Assembly: GCA_026182355.1 (NCBI GenBank)
Contig: JAPFBL010000034.1
Span: 1,372,501-1,436,500, forward strand
DNA from: Hermatobates lingyangjiaoensis
Taxonomy: Eukaryota > Arthropoda > Insecta > Hemiptera > Hermatobatidae
Length of the DNA: 64,000 bases
Reading direction: 5' to 3'
Under the pieces are notes generated by a model that ran no database searches, was not told the origin of the DNA, and saw only the letters and a list, made by a program, of their open reading frames with translations. Below, piece by piece: positions 42,200-52,989 of this stretch. The position numbers and the translations under genes were made by a program. Each line of letters starts with the position of its first letter. Position 1 is the first letter of the stretch.

Positions 42200-43820
42200 C
42201 AGTTACCTTAACATGATAAAATATATACGCTTAAAAAACAGGTGTACCATAAGATTAGATTATTACTGTTATGAAAAATGTCTTCATAAGCTGTTAGATT
42301 AGATATTTTTAAGTCATAAAATTATTTAATTTCACATGATCAATAAATTTGAAGGTTTTTCTGTTCATGCCCATATATGGTTAGGAAATAAATATAGTAG
42401 CCAATTTTTTTATTTAAATTAAGATTAAAATAAAAATTGAATCTTTGATTTCAATAAATCAAAGATTTATTTTGAAATAAAAAAAAAATGAAAATTGAAA
42501 TAAAATCATTTGAAGAATGAACAAATTTTAGTTTAATTCCTGTTCAATTTATTTACTAAGTTTGTTAATGATATATTTGTTTATAGGTTTTGTTCGTAAA
42601 TGAATAATTATTAATTATATTGGTTCGTTAAAGAACGGCAGTCACATTCTCTTATATTTTAAGATAATTTAAAACTAACATCAAATAAAAATGAAATAGA
42701 TATTCCAGAGAATATTATTGAAATGAAAATGAAGATTGTTTAATTTAAATATATTTTTTCTTTATTATTTTTCTCTTTTTATTTATTTCTTATTTAATTT
42801 TGTATTATATGTTTGTTAGCTATCAACACATTTATTAATTTAATATTAAATATTCATCTATCAAGTTAAGTGAACCAATTCTATTTTCGTTATTTATACT
42901 GTTTTTAGTTTAACATTCTGTTTAATTTATTTCTTAACTTTGTTAATGTTATATTTATTTATGGCTTTTATTCGTAAACGCATGTTTGTTGATCTTAATT
43001 TTTAACTTTTTTTTTTACTTTTCACCTCACTCTCCTTTTGAACTGAAAAAAAGTATGCTAATGTTTTAAGCAAAAAAATAGAAGCCTTAAAAACAGATTT
43101 TATGTGTCCTCTGAAATCCTGATATTTACGTAAAATAACTCTAAAACTAAATGTAATGGTGGTAATATACTCAGACATTTCACAATATCTGCTAAATGAA
43201 CTATATCATTGAGAATTATATTACGGAAACATTAAAGCCTCCACGGAACTCTATTTAGCCAAAATATCTTGTAGAATCTTCCAATAACAAAGCAAAGTAT
43301 TCATAAATATAAAAATTTCGTAAAAGACGCCGCTAAATATTCACTTTCTTAATAAATAACCTTTTAATGAAATTAAATGAGACTATATCTTTTAAATATA
43401 GAATAAATTATGAAAATAATCTTCACCAAAAATTATCAATTAGAATAATAAGTTCCAAAATAATTATCACTTTAATAATCCACTAAAATGAATTAAACAA
43501 ATAGACATTCATAATGGAGTAGTAGAATTTCAACACTTGAGCAAAATATTCCCATATTTTAAACATAAAATCATCTTTTTTTAACCAGTGTAATTTGATG
43601 ATTTGATTCAACATACATGCGCTCAAAAAACTTTCAAATATGACCATTCAGTGAATATAATCTTATGTTTGAAGCCTACATATAACAAATGAAAAATATT
43701 TGTGAAAGAACAAACAATTGTATCAGATTAATTAGCATAAAGTTCAGAAAGTGAAAAAAAAACAATTTATTTTAATTTAGACAAATATTTGGCTGAAAGA
43801 GGACAATTTATTTATTGTTT
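42200..43820. other. AT-rich gene-free stretch
   Basis: Contains a small palindrome AATCTTTGATTTCAATAAATC at about 42440-42470. Otherwise nothing recognised. Confidence 0.4.
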
Positions 43821-43825
43821 AATTT

Positions 43826-43960
43826 CTACAGTTTTCAGAGAAACTCACTACTATATTTTGATTGCCTCGTCATTAGAAACTTAAATATGAGTCAATTGAA
43901 ATATAGTAGTGAGTTTCTGTGATTTTTTAATGAGTGTTTTTTATGAATCTAGTTTATATA
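43826..43960. repeat. Head-to-head family E3 palindrome, decayed
   Basis: AGAAACTCACTACTATATTT on the left is mirrored by AAATATAGTAGTGAGTTTCT on the right. Only traces of the ribozyme core remain (CTAATGACGAGGCAATC on the minus strand). Confidence 0.65.
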
Positions 43961-44042
43961 TATATAAAGATTTCACATAAACACGTGAAATAACAATCAA
44001 TGATCAAACCACAATATGAAATGGGAAAACAAGACTAAGATC

Positions 44043-44066
44043 TTTCAACTGTAACAAACGGTCTTC
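44043..44066 (-). ncRNA. Family A hammerhead, broken at the core
   Basis: The tail, AGATCT, GAA and stem II are present, but the sequence breaks inside the CTGACGA strand and continues as CCTGTTTGATCAAATAA. Confidence 0.6.
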
Positions 44067-44104
44067 CCTGTTTGATCAAATAATTGTTGTTTATTATATA
44101 TATA

Positions 44105-44260
44105 TATATTCGTTGAAAGTAGAACCAGAAACGGACAAATATAGTTCAGTGTAGAAAAAGAAACATAGAGAAATCAAAAGCACACACTTACAGTCTCAAA
44201 TTTTCGGTTGGGTCTCCAACCGTCTCTGAAACAGTGTGTTTGGTTTCCCAAGCACATAAC
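44105..44260 (-). repeat. Family D2 fragment with ribozyme core deleted
   Basis: AAACATAGAGAAATC, ACACACTTACAGTCTC, AAATTTTCGGTTG is followed at once by leader sequence (TCTCCAACCGTCTCTG), skipping the core. Confidence 0.55.
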
Positions 44261-44261
44261 A

Positions 44262-44410
44262 TTGTTGTTTCCTTTAAATGATGTAAATTTCATTTTTAAA
44301 TAAAACCGAAACGCTGACAACGAGAGTTTGATTTTTATCCTAGAAAATTGACCGAATCCCGATTAGAGAACACACCTATTCTATCAAACGGTCGATATAT
44401 TATTGAATCT
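44262..44410 (+). repeat. Family B fragment
   Basis: AAATAAAACCGAAACGCTGA, GAGAGTTTGATTTTT and AGAGAACACACC match family B. The 5' half of the hairpin is deleted. The tail CTATCAAACGGTCGATATATT leads into (TA)n. Confidence 0.65.
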
Positions 44411-44411
44411 G

Positions 44412-44449
<38 letters not shown>

Positions 44450-44450
<1 letters not shown>

Positions 44451-45065
44451 GAGTTAATAATGGAAGAAGAGTGACACACAGTATATAGTCACACTTGAAC
44501 AACGTTGTGAATTGGCAAAAGAGATTGCGTGAGAATGAAAAACAATCTGATATTATACTGAACTGAACTACAAATACTGAATGTATTTACATCATTTTTA
44601 CAATAACATTAACATGCATATTATACTCTTCCTTTATATTTATATAAATTGTTTACTTTGAAATATTTGGTGATATTTTCCTAATGTTTTAAAATATTAA
44701 AAAGTTTATTCTCCATTTTTATGCGAGTTTTTAATTAAGAAAATGTAAATTAATGATTATAGCTATGGATGGGGAAGGAAATTAGATAAGCTCTGAGGAC
44801 TTAGTAATCCACGATTTATTAAGGTTGCTCCAGTTCATATTTATATTTTAATTTTTATGCATATACAACAGAGAATATTTTTACTTTTATTAAAATTTAT
44901 GTCATTAAAAATAGATAAATTTAAAAATTAAATATAACGAACATAATTTGTTATGTATACATGAATATTGATGAAAATATACGTTAAAATTTGTTTGCTG
45001 TACATATATTATACATTGTTATATCAAATTTAAAAGAAACGTAAATAGTTTAACAAATAATATTG
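44450..45065. other. AT-rich gene-free stretch
   Basis: Nothing recognised. Confidence 0.4.
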
Positions 45066-45066
45066 G

Positions 45067-45069
<3 letters not shown>

Positions 45070-45115
<46 letters not shown>
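45070..45115. repeat. (TA)n array
   Basis: About 23 TA units. A second array with (CA)n follows at 45340-45412. Confidence 0.9.
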
Positions 45116-45120
<5 letters not shown>

Positions 45121-45339
45121 GCCAAGCTCAGAGAAAATACATTTATGAAATCTACACACAATTTAGAAAAGAAGCTACCTAACCTAACAATAGAACTGAC
45201 CGACAACCTGTAGTTTTATTTCTATTCCACGGTCGATGATTTTATCAATATATATATATATATATAATTTAAAATATGAAAACGGTTCATTAGATATCGT
45301 ATTAAAGGTCAAAATTGCAATTTACGGGAGGTTTTAACA

Positions 45340-45350
45340 TATACACACAG

Positions 45351-45412
<62 letters not shown>
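45340..45412. repeat. (CA)n-(TA)n compound microsatellite
   Basis: CA units with one GA interruption, then TA units. Confidence 0.9.
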
Positions 45413-45416
<4 letters not shown>

Positions 45417-45496
45417 TTTTTTTCGTTGGAAATACGATCCAAAACGGACAAATATAGTTCAATATAAACAAAGAAACATAGAGAAATCGTAAGAAC

Positions 45497-45650
45497 ACAC
45501 TTACAGTCTCCTTTTAATGAGTGCTACAGGTTACAGATTCTGCGACAAATACCCCCTGACTGCAAAGATCTCACACTACGAGCCTCCGAAGAAGCCCATA
45601 TTTACCTATTAAGTGCGCGCAGTGCACCTGGCCTCAATCTAAAGCGATAA
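45497..45650 (+). pseudogene. Penelope-like element C-terminal fragment
   Basis: FNECYRLQILRQIPPDCKDL, then TLRASEEAHIYLLSARSAPG and LNLKR plus stop. It is a close match to 11691-11806. About 350 bp of pyrimidine-rich 3' UTR leads to a family D2 leader that breaks off at CTGAAG. Upstream it is joined directly to a minus-strand D2 tail. Confidence 0.6.
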
Positions 45651-45904
45651 TGTTTAAAAGTTCCTTGCCTTTTCATATTTTATCACCAATTTTTTTAAGA
45701 AATTATTTCATTTATTATTATTATTTGTATTCTTAGTTTTATTTTATTCTATCATAGCTTAGTCAGTACTTTTGTTTATGTATCAATTTCTCTGTTCGTT
45801 AATATGTATCGATTTCCCTTAATTTTTCAATTTTTTTCTTTTATTTATTTATTGTTTTCATATTCCATTAATTTAATGTAATTATAAATTGATTCCTGTC
45901 TACC

Positions 45905-46095
45905 TTATTTTCTGTGAACGGGCGCGCATGCGGCAACACTGTTGGTCTCCAACCGTCTCTGAACCAGTGCGCTTGGTTTCCCTCTCTTATCTCTTAACTG
46001 AAGTTAGGTTTTTGACTCTGACGAAGACAGCTTGTTACGGTTGAAAGATCTTAGTCTTGTTTTCCCATTTCTTATTGTGGGTTGATCATTGATAT
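45905..46095 (+). repeat. Chimera: family D2 leader joined to family A ribozyme
   Basis: The D2 leader (CTCCAACCGTCTCTGAACCA, CTTGGTTTCCCTCTCTTA) reaches CTGAAG and then continues as TTAGGTTTTTGACTCTGACG of family A. The junction falls inside the ribozyme region of D2. Confidence 0.65.
46018..46046 (+). ncRNA. Hammerhead ribozyme motif, family A
   Basis: CTGACGA, GACAG-loop-CGGTT (one mismatch), GAA, AGATCT, T, AGTC. Confidence 0.65.
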
Positions 46096-46109
46096 ATATA
46101 TATTAGCAA

Positions 46110-48295
46110 TGAGTTTACGAAACTTTCTAATTAGTTCTCTATTGGAGAAAATAATTTGAACAGTATAGAATATAATTTATTTGCATTAAACTATTTATTT
46201 ATTATAACTTTTATTTGTTAGTAATCTGTTGTAATTGAATTAATATAATTACATCCAGTTTATCTTCTGTATCATTTTTAAATGGACTGTTATGACAGAA
46301 TATAACGATATGTATGAATTCATATCATTAGTTTTATTGAAACATAAAAGGACGTTTCGACGTTAATGAACTGTAAATGACGGAAATATGGATGGGACAT
46401 GGTAACAGTTTGCTTTCCTGGACGACTAACGCAACGGAAGTGTAAGGTAACTAGCATTCGTCAAGATTTCCTGTCATTGAAGTAAACATGGTTAATGTAA
46501 TTGTAAAAGGTAACCCTTAATAAGGTGAGCGTTTATTACATGTTTATAATAACGTTTAAGAAATGATGGGTGTTTTTGTCGAGAAGTTAACCAGGCGAGT
46601 TCAGGTGGTTTCGATTTCAATGAACTTTAACCCATGGTTATCAGATTTAGTTGGACGGGCAAGTCGAGAAAGTTATGAAATTACACTCATATGGTGGAAT
46701 GCGATCACATGTCACGGACAGTTAGGCTCCCAGCTGCCGGCACAGTCTTTCTAGTGAAAGTCCACTGCCTTGCCCAACTAGTTATCACACTATCACGTCT
46801 GGTCTGTCAGTTCCCAAACCATCTATTAGAAACTGAACTAGACAACCAACCGGCTTTCTTTGTTTTTAGTCACAACAATAATTCTTAGCAGATGCTGAAG
46901 GAATACTGATTAAAACTAAGCTTAGCTACCGAATAGAACTAGTGTAAGAGCTGACAAATAGTCCATTGCAAACTAGAAGACACTTGTCTTTGGCGGGTAT
47001 ATTACAAAAATTCTGAGATAATATTCCAAAATATTATTAAAAATTATATAATAGTAGAAAATATCTTTATTAGTACAATCCATAACTGTCATTAGGTCTG
47101 GAGTTTCTTATATGTTTTGCAGGTTTAGGTACTGATTACAAATTTCTTTCCATTCTATGCATACTTCTTATTTACTCGTAGTATGAGAGTAGGTAGGACT
47201 CTCTTTTATAAAGCGAACAAATTATGATAATTGCAAACGAAATTAAAAACAATCAACAATAACTTTTTTCTACAGTATCAGGCACCTAAAAACACCTGAC
47301 TATTTTCAAAATATAAATGTTCATGTAGCTAGCGAAACACAGCTTAAAATTCCATAATCTCGCTTCTACGTTGAATTTCCAATCCATTTAAATTTTAGGT
47401 TTTAAGTTAGACATACACAAATCTACTGACTAAGTTTCAGCTTGCTATGACTTGGGGTGATTGAGTTTACTTGTGAGAAAATGTAGACAAACAGACCAAG
47501 ATTCAGACAAACAGAAATTTTTCTAAGGGTGGATTCGGTCTCTCTATTGTATAAAACATAAAGATAACTTGCAATGAGTCAGTTCTAAACATTGTACAAA
47601 CAAAAACTTTATTTTATTTATATAGATCTTACTAGACAGTTCACCAGTTTTTGTTTGTTTTTAGTAAAAAGTGACTTCTAAGAGCAGCAGATAAGCTGGT
47701 GAGTATCTCGAGTCAGCAAGCTCGACTAGTGCATTCATGTAAATTCTGTACCGGGAACTCGAAGTTCAGCTCGCCTTAGCGGTGACCTCATAAGAGAGTG
47801 CGGGTTGGGTGCACCTGACTACCTGATTTAAGTAGACTAATCTCTCCTCTACTCAGGCTTCTCTTACCTGCAGGTTCATAATCCCACTCGGTCAGGTGTG
47901 CTGAGTCAAGTGGGTTGGACAGGTTTCGGGATGCATCTGGTGAGTAGAAGTGAGCTTGACCAGAAAACGAGAAGAACTACTGAACACCTTGCAGAGATAG
48001 TTTTGAAGCAAACTTTAATCAATACGCACCACCAGATCAATGTTGATTAGAGCAATCTCATATAACGGAATAGAACATAAGTCTGTCATCTCAAAAATTT
48101 AAATAAACATCTTTTTTATTTTTACAACAATTTCAGTTTTTAAAAAATAGATGTAATAATGGTAAAACAAACTAAGTCTTGAGTTTATTTAATACAACCA
48201 AATATGAACTTCTATGATAGTCTATCACAATTTTATACACTACAATTTGGTATTTATTACTTAATTGTGAAATATTACTTTAAAATCTAAAATTA
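46110..48295. other. Gene-free stretch with two GC-richer blocks
   Basis: 46380-46860 and 47690-47990 are clearly less AT-rich than the rest. The second contains repeated TCGAG/CTCGA and GGTGAG/CAGGTT fragments. Neither encodes a recognisable protein. They may be old repeats or conserved elements. Confidence 0.35.
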
Positions 48296-48350
48296 ATTTT
48301 TATTAGAAATAGGTAAAACCATCATACCTCGTAAGATGATCCTGGTGTGG

Positions 48351-48379
48351 GAGCGCTTTGGACGTTGTCCATCTTCGAT
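48351..48379 (-). ncRNA. Hammerhead-like motif, family G
   Basis: TCGAAGA, TGGAC-AA-CGTCC, AAA (for GAA), AGCGCT, C. Same plan as 40790. Confidence 0.5.
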
Positions 48380-48436
48380 TGCAACAAACCTGTTGGACAA
48401 CGTCCAACGATCCAACGATCGCTAGGTTTGTTACAA

Positions 48437-48465
48437 TCGAAGATGGACAACGTCCGAAAGCGCTC
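48437..48465 (+). ncRNA. Hammerhead-like motif, family G
   Basis: TCGAAGA, TGGAC-AA-CGTCC, GAA, AGCGCT, C, then CAAC. CAAC could pair with an upstream GTTG or GTTA. Confidence 0.55.
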
Positions 48466-48519
48466 CAACTCCAGGATCATCTTATGAGGTATGAGGGTTT
48501 TACCTATTTCTAATAAAAA

Positions 48520-49310
48520 TCATACTAACCTCAATGGTATTAACAATATGCATGTATCTAAAATTAATGCCGCGATATTCATGGTTTTTAATTTTTAAGG
48601 GATATATATTTAATTATGTGATATAATTATCAGCAAATAATTTCTTATGTTGACATAATCTCTTTTAGAGTATGTTTTAGCACGTGTTACAATTCGGTAT
48701 GTTTTCATTAATATGGCTGATTTATATTAAAATCAAATGAAGTATTAATTATATATTTAGTTACTGCATTGATGTTCACAATATATATTTTAACATCTAG
48801 CCTTATATCCTCTATTATATTTGGTTGAATAGAACAACGTATCATAAGAGTTAAAGGATTATACCTGCAATCTGAGCTAAGCAAAAACAACGATTCATGC
48901 AGGTTGTATTATTAGGTTACATACGCAAAGTTTCACACAACTCGCATGCTCGTGTTGGAGTCGAGTCGTTTAGCTAGTTTGACGGTATTGTTCAAGACAA
49001 GTCGACCTAAACTCTTGAGTTATACATTTGCAGATGGATTTATTCATCCTCAATGTAACTTATATTAACATATGTATGGATACATATAAGATTTAGATTC
49101 ATTCATAGCGTTTATCAGTAAATAACAATAGTTATTGAAATAAATCATAGCCTTTGTTAACGACAGCTGAACCAAACTGTTGAAAATAAATCGACATGCA
49201 CCCAAGAAGGTAGACATTGTTAATAATCTAATTCTTGTCTATAACTTAATTAAATTGTTTTTTATTGATTATCAATTTTAATATCAAACTATTTAATAAT
49301 ACAACTTTAG
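48520..49310. other. AT-rich gene-free stretch
   Basis: Nothing recognised. Confidence 0.4.
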
Positions 49311-49312
49311 AA

Positions 49313-49316
<4 letters not shown>

Positions 49317-49364
<48 letters not shown>
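49317..49364. repeat. (TA)n array
   Basis: About 24 TA units. Confidence 0.9.
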
Positions 49365-49365
<1 letters not shown>

Positions 49366-49553
49366 GAGTTCGAGATTAACAAAGAGAAACACACAAAGTA
49401 GGGAAACACACTTACAGACTCAAATTTTCGGGTAATCCGTCTTCAGAAGAAAAGAGAATGGGAGACCAAGCACGTTGTAGGCACAACGGCAAGTAACCGT
49501 TACTTGTTACAAGTTACTTGTTACTTGTGTTGCTCTTTGTTAATCTCGAACTC
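49365..49553. repeat. Head-to-head family D palindrome
   Basis: CGAGTTCGAGATTAACAAAG on the left is mirrored by CTTTGTTAATCTCGAACTCG on the right. Only the left arm keeps a ribozyme. Confidence 0.75.
49419..49446 (-). ncRNA. Hammerhead ribozyme motif, family D
   Basis: Minus strand: CTGAAGA, (C)GG-ATTA-CCC, GAA, AATT, T, GAG. Core intact, same plan as 39350. Confidence 0.6.
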
Positions 49554-49595
49554 GTATTGTGTCCAGTTTGGATCGTATTTCGTTTTATCAGTGAA

Positions 49596-49597
49596 TT

Positions 49598-49643
<46 letters not shown>

Positions 49644-49760
49644 ACAAGTCATATAATATATATATATATACATATATAATATAATAATATATATATTATA
49701 CATACATATAAATATATATATATATATATTATATAAATATTTATATATATATATATAAAT

Positions 49761-49802
<42 letters not shown>
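49596..49802. repeat. Long degenerate TA-rich region
   Basis: More than 200 bp of TA arrays with interruptions such as ACAAGTC and CATACATA. Confidence 0.9.
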
Positions 49803-49804
<2 letters not shown>

Positions 49805-49881
49805 GCAGAAACGATTCTTCGAACTGAATAAACTAGAATTTAAAAAAGAACACATAGAAAGGAAACCACTGAACTCACTAC

Positions 49882-49905
49882 TATATTTCGATGTCCTCGT
49901 CTTCA
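49882..49905 (-). ncRNA. Hammerhead ribozyme motif, family E3
   Basis: CTGAAGA, (C)GA-GGACA-TC, GAA, ATAT, A. Stem II is very short (2-3 bp). Confidence 0.55.
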
Positions 49906-49950
49906 GGAAAAGAAGTCGTTATCAGCCTTTGGAGCGATTCACTTCTTTTC

Positions 49951-49974
49951 CTGAAGACGAGGACATCGAAATAT
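49951..49974 (+). ncRNA. Hammerhead ribozyme motif, family E3
   Basis: Identical in core to the partner at 49882. Confidence 0.55.
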
Positions 49975-50027
49975 AGTAGTGAGTTCAGTGGTTTCCTTTC
50001 TATGTGTTCTTTTTTAAATTCTAGTTT

Positions 50028-50033
50028 ATATAT

Positions 50034-50082
<49 letters not shown>
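50028..50082. repeat. (TA)n array
   Basis: TA units between a family E3 and a family B palindrome. Confidence 0.9.
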
Positions 50083-50086
<4 letters not shown>

Positions 50087-50181
50087 CAGATTCAATAATA
50101 TATCGACCGTTAGATAGAATAGGTGTGTTTTCTAATCGGGGTTCGGTCAATTTTCCAGGATAAAAAATCAAACTCTCGTTG

Positions 50182-50217
50182 CCAACGTTTCGGTTTTATT
50201 TAAAACCTTTTTCATGG
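50182..50217 (-). ncRNA. Family B hammerhead-derived motif
   Basis: CCATGAAAAA, GGTTTT-AAAT-AAAACC, GAA, ACGT, T, GGC. Confidence 0.5.
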
Positions 50218-50483
50218 GCCTACAAACAAAGGATAATAAGAAATCACATATCATCATGAAATATATACAATATGAAAATGGATTGTTACAACTTATGAAT
50301 ATTACAAGTAGAAATATTTCAGAGATACATAAAACAATATTACTTACAGAAGTAATAATTTTTTAACTAAGAAAACGAAATTTACATTATTTAAAGGAAC
50401 ATGTATTTAAAGGAACATTTACATGTATTATTTGTATATGTTTGATGTTGATATGTGATATATTATTATCCTTTGTTTGTAGG

Positions 50484-50521
50484 CCTATGAAAAAGGTTTT
50501 AAATAAAACCGAAACGTTGGC
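50484..50521 (+). ncRNA. Family B hammerhead-derived motif
   Basis: CCTATGAAAAA, GGTTTT-AAAT-AAAACC, GAA, ACGT, T, GGC. Identical to the 5407 core. Confidence 0.5.
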
Positions 50522-50575
50522 AACGAGAGTTTGATTTTTTATCCTGGAAAATTGACCGAACCCCGATTAGAGAAC

Positions 50576-50577
<2 letters not shown>

Positions 50578-50645
<68 letters not shown>
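50578..50645. repeat. (TC)n-(TA)n compound microsatellite
   Basis: About 17 TC units followed by about 17 TA units. Confidence 0.95.
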
Positions 50646-50649
<4 letters not shown>

Positions 50650-50800
50650 GAGACGGTTTGGTTGGAGACGGTGGTCTCCAACCGTCGCTTCGCAAGTGCA
50701 CTTGGTGTCCCTATCCCGACTCTCCTGATGATGGTTCAACTGAAAATTGGAGACAGTAAGTGTGTTTGTTCCTTTGTTCTGAGTCTATGATTTACTGTGA
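50650..50800 (+). repeat. Family D2 element
   Basis: Leader GGTCTCCAACCGTCGCTTCG, AAGTGCACTTGGTGTCCCTA, ribozyme, then GAGACAGTAAGTGTGTTTG. It is the counterpart of the minus-strand copy at 20770-20945. Confidence 0.65.
50725..50752 (+). ncRNA. Hammerhead-like motif, family D2
   Basis: CTGATGA, TGGT-TCA-ACT, GAA, AATT, G, GAGAC. G at the cleavage position is not allowed in hammerheads, so it is predicted inactive. Confidence 0.6.
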
Positions 50801-50872
50801 AATGTATATTTATATAAATATTGATACAAGTATCGACCGTGAAAAGGAAAGAAAATTAAAGTTTAAAGGACT

Positions 50873-51188
50873 AGGTCGGTTCTTCAGGTTCAAATTATAC
50901 TCTCAAAGCCAAAGTTTCGTTTCTATTTTAATCCTTTTTCATAGGCAGAAGTATTTTTAAACAACTGTCTAGCCTGAATGAAGACGTGACACTGAACTGT
51001 TCATTAAACTAGACAGTTATTGTTGAAATCCACAGACTATTTTTCTTTGTAAGATAATTTCTAATCTAATACTTTGTTTTTCTCTTTAACAAATGTTATA
51101 CTTATAACTATGAAAAAGGTTTTATATGAAAATGAAAACGTTGGCAATTAGAGTTTAATTTGAAACTGAAGAACTGACCGAGTCCTGA
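50873..51188. repeat. Head-to-head palindrome, family B, old
   Basis: The left (minus) and right (plus) arms share GACTAGGTCGGTTCTTCAG / CTGAAGAACTGACCGAGTC and the CTATGAAAAAGG hairpin. About 150 bp of unique spacer. Confidence 0.65.
51107..51144 (+). ncRNA. Family B hammerhead-derived motif
   Basis: CTATGAAAAA, GGTTTT-hairpin, GAA, ACGT, T, GGC. Stem II is partly degraded. Confidence 0.4.
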
Positions 51189-51194
51189 TATACT

Positions 51195-52555
51195 TTCAAA
51201 TAATATTTATTTTGCTAAATATACTTACTGTATCTCTATTCATGTTAAGAATACTATATAAAAAGCTTGGGTCATATAAGAATCTGTTATGTGCCTTAAT
51301 AACAATAAACAACAATTAAAAATATCCCTGTCAATCATGTTCAGTGAATTAATTTCAATACCTATTGTTATAATTTATAAATGAGACAAAGGGTTACGGG
51401 TAGTCTAGTTATATAAACTACCAAAAATCTGCCGTTTATAGGCAATTTTCCTTTTTGTCTTTCATGAATTTATCATATTTATTTTGGTCGCATAAGTACG
51501 CAGTCGTGCATTAATTGAATATATATCTGAAAATATTTTTTAAAATAAAGAGCTTTAAACAATAATATTTGTTTTAAAAATTGCAATTGTTTAAACACAT
51601 CAAATAAACCAGTATAAATAAATTAAAGCTTTGATTTAAAATATATTCTGTAGATACTATTTTACGTTTGATGTCCTAACAAAGCAGGAGAGGGGAATAT
51701 ATTTTTCGATCAATATTGGTAGACAGCCAACCAATTTTAATTTTGTTGATGCAATTTATGGCATGCAAGGCACAAATCACACTGCACTGATTGGAGTTTC
51801 AATGGGTGCGAAGTGCAAAACCTATCAATCCATTTTTTTTTTCTTAATAAAACACAGAAGTAATATACAGTCATTCCATTTTTGAATAATTTTTATCAAA
51901 AATAATTCTGTAACAATATTCGAGCTCTTCATTTATGAAGAAATGCTTTTATAGTTCAGTCGTTATAATAAAAAAAAAAACTTTTTGTTTAAGTCACTTG
52001 GTTGATTTTAAATCAACTATTTTCATCATATTTAAGTTTAATCGTTTATTTTTGCCATATAATTGTCCTTTCAGATTTAATTAAGTAAAACATATTCTAG
52101 AATGGACCAAAGTCATACAATACCGGTATTTGTAAATACATTCTGGTAATAAAATATTGAATGTTAGCGGTGATTTACATAAGCCAAAACATGAAGAACA
52201 AGAAAACGGAGATTTTTAAGCGTTTTTAAATTACTTGAATTCATTTGCTAACATTTTAAAACAATGTTAGGATGGTCGGGAGCATGTACGGAAAGTTCTT
52301 AATCCTTCAACCTTTCACTTCTCACGTTTATAGCCCATGATTTCGTAATAATTCCTATTAATTTTCAATTTTATTGTTTTATGGAAAAGGATGATTAAGT
52401 TCTTTACATGAAAACAAGTAGTATTTTTTTTTTATCCTTTTGGCTATTTAATTATATTGTATTGTGTATTTCCGTAGCATTTATATGGCAAGAAAGATGT
52501 TTGTATTACTCTAAGGAGCAATATGATATTATGAAAAGTTTCATCTAAAAATACT
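51195..52555. other. AT-rich gene-free stretch
   Basis: 51660-51830 is somewhat less AT-rich and repeat-free, possibly a conserved element. Otherwise nothing. Confidence 0.35.
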
Positions 52556-52559
52556 TGTC

Positions 52560-52803
52560 CATTCAATAATAAATACTTAGAAAACTCTCACATCTCCCAC
52601 TTTACGTTCTAAATATAATCATTCACCGAGATCTTAAAGTCCCCTTCGTTCGCGACTATTTAAAAGACTGCTACAAACGATTCAACTGTAAACTCTCGAC
52701 TCATCCAAAGTCAATTGCTCAAAACCTTTTCCTACTAGTAATCCCCCAGATACCTTCAAAAGACGGCCGAAACGGCAATGGCCACGTGACCTTCTGTCGT
52801 AAT
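52560..52803 (+). pseudogene. Jockey-clade LINE, C-terminal remnant
   Basis: Translation: ILRKLSHLPLYVLN, then IHRDLKVPFVRDYLKDCYKR and STHPKSIAQNLF, then after a frameshift RRPKRQWPRDLLS and stop. It lines up with the end of the copy at 21640-22386 (HRDLKIAFI, SSHPNPLVQNL). The repeat at 52875-52985 is probably its 3' UTR. Confidence 0.75.
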
Positions 52804-52874
52804 ATAGGTTAACCATAATTACGGAGTTCCACCGATGGGTGTCGTTACAAACATCTAAGAGCTATGACAAACAT

Positions 52875-52985
52875 CTCCTATTTAGGCATTTATAATATGA
52901 CTAAATAAGACATTACATAATCAAGAAGTTTGATATTATATTTACTTATATTATATTTGAGTGTAGCCCACTCCAGATTCTGCTA
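52875..52985 (+). repeat. Probable LINE 3' UTR, shared with 26450-26570
   Basis: See 26450. GTGTAGCCCACTCCAGATT parallels GTGTAGGCCACTCCAGATA. Confidence 0.55.
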
Positions 52986-52989
52986 AGAC

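Larger units (their letters stand above)
48302..48514. repeat. Head-to-head palindrome, family G
   Basis: Arms run from ATTAGAAATAGGTAAAACC to GGTTTTACCTATTTCTAAT with few mismatches. The centre has short direct repeats of CCAACGATC. Confidence 0.85.
49831..50027. repeat. Head-to-head palindrome, family E3
   Basis: AACTAGAATTTAAAAAAGAA on the left is mirrored by TTCTTTTTTAAATTCTAGTT on the right, near-perfect over about 85 bp per arm. Both cores are intact. Confidence 0.85.
50126..50577. repeat. Large head-to-head palindrome, family B
   Basis: The arms include GTGTTTTCTAATCGGGGTTC / GAACCCCGATTAGAGAACAC, the ribozyme-like hairpins, and GCCTACAAACAAAGGATAAT / ATTATCCTTTGTTTGTAGGC. The centre has diverged. 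Confidence 0.85.

Noticed and set aside
46563..46888. Two overlapping frames of 63 and 65 codons
   Set aside because: The less AT-rich patch explains the open frames; neither resembles a known protein.
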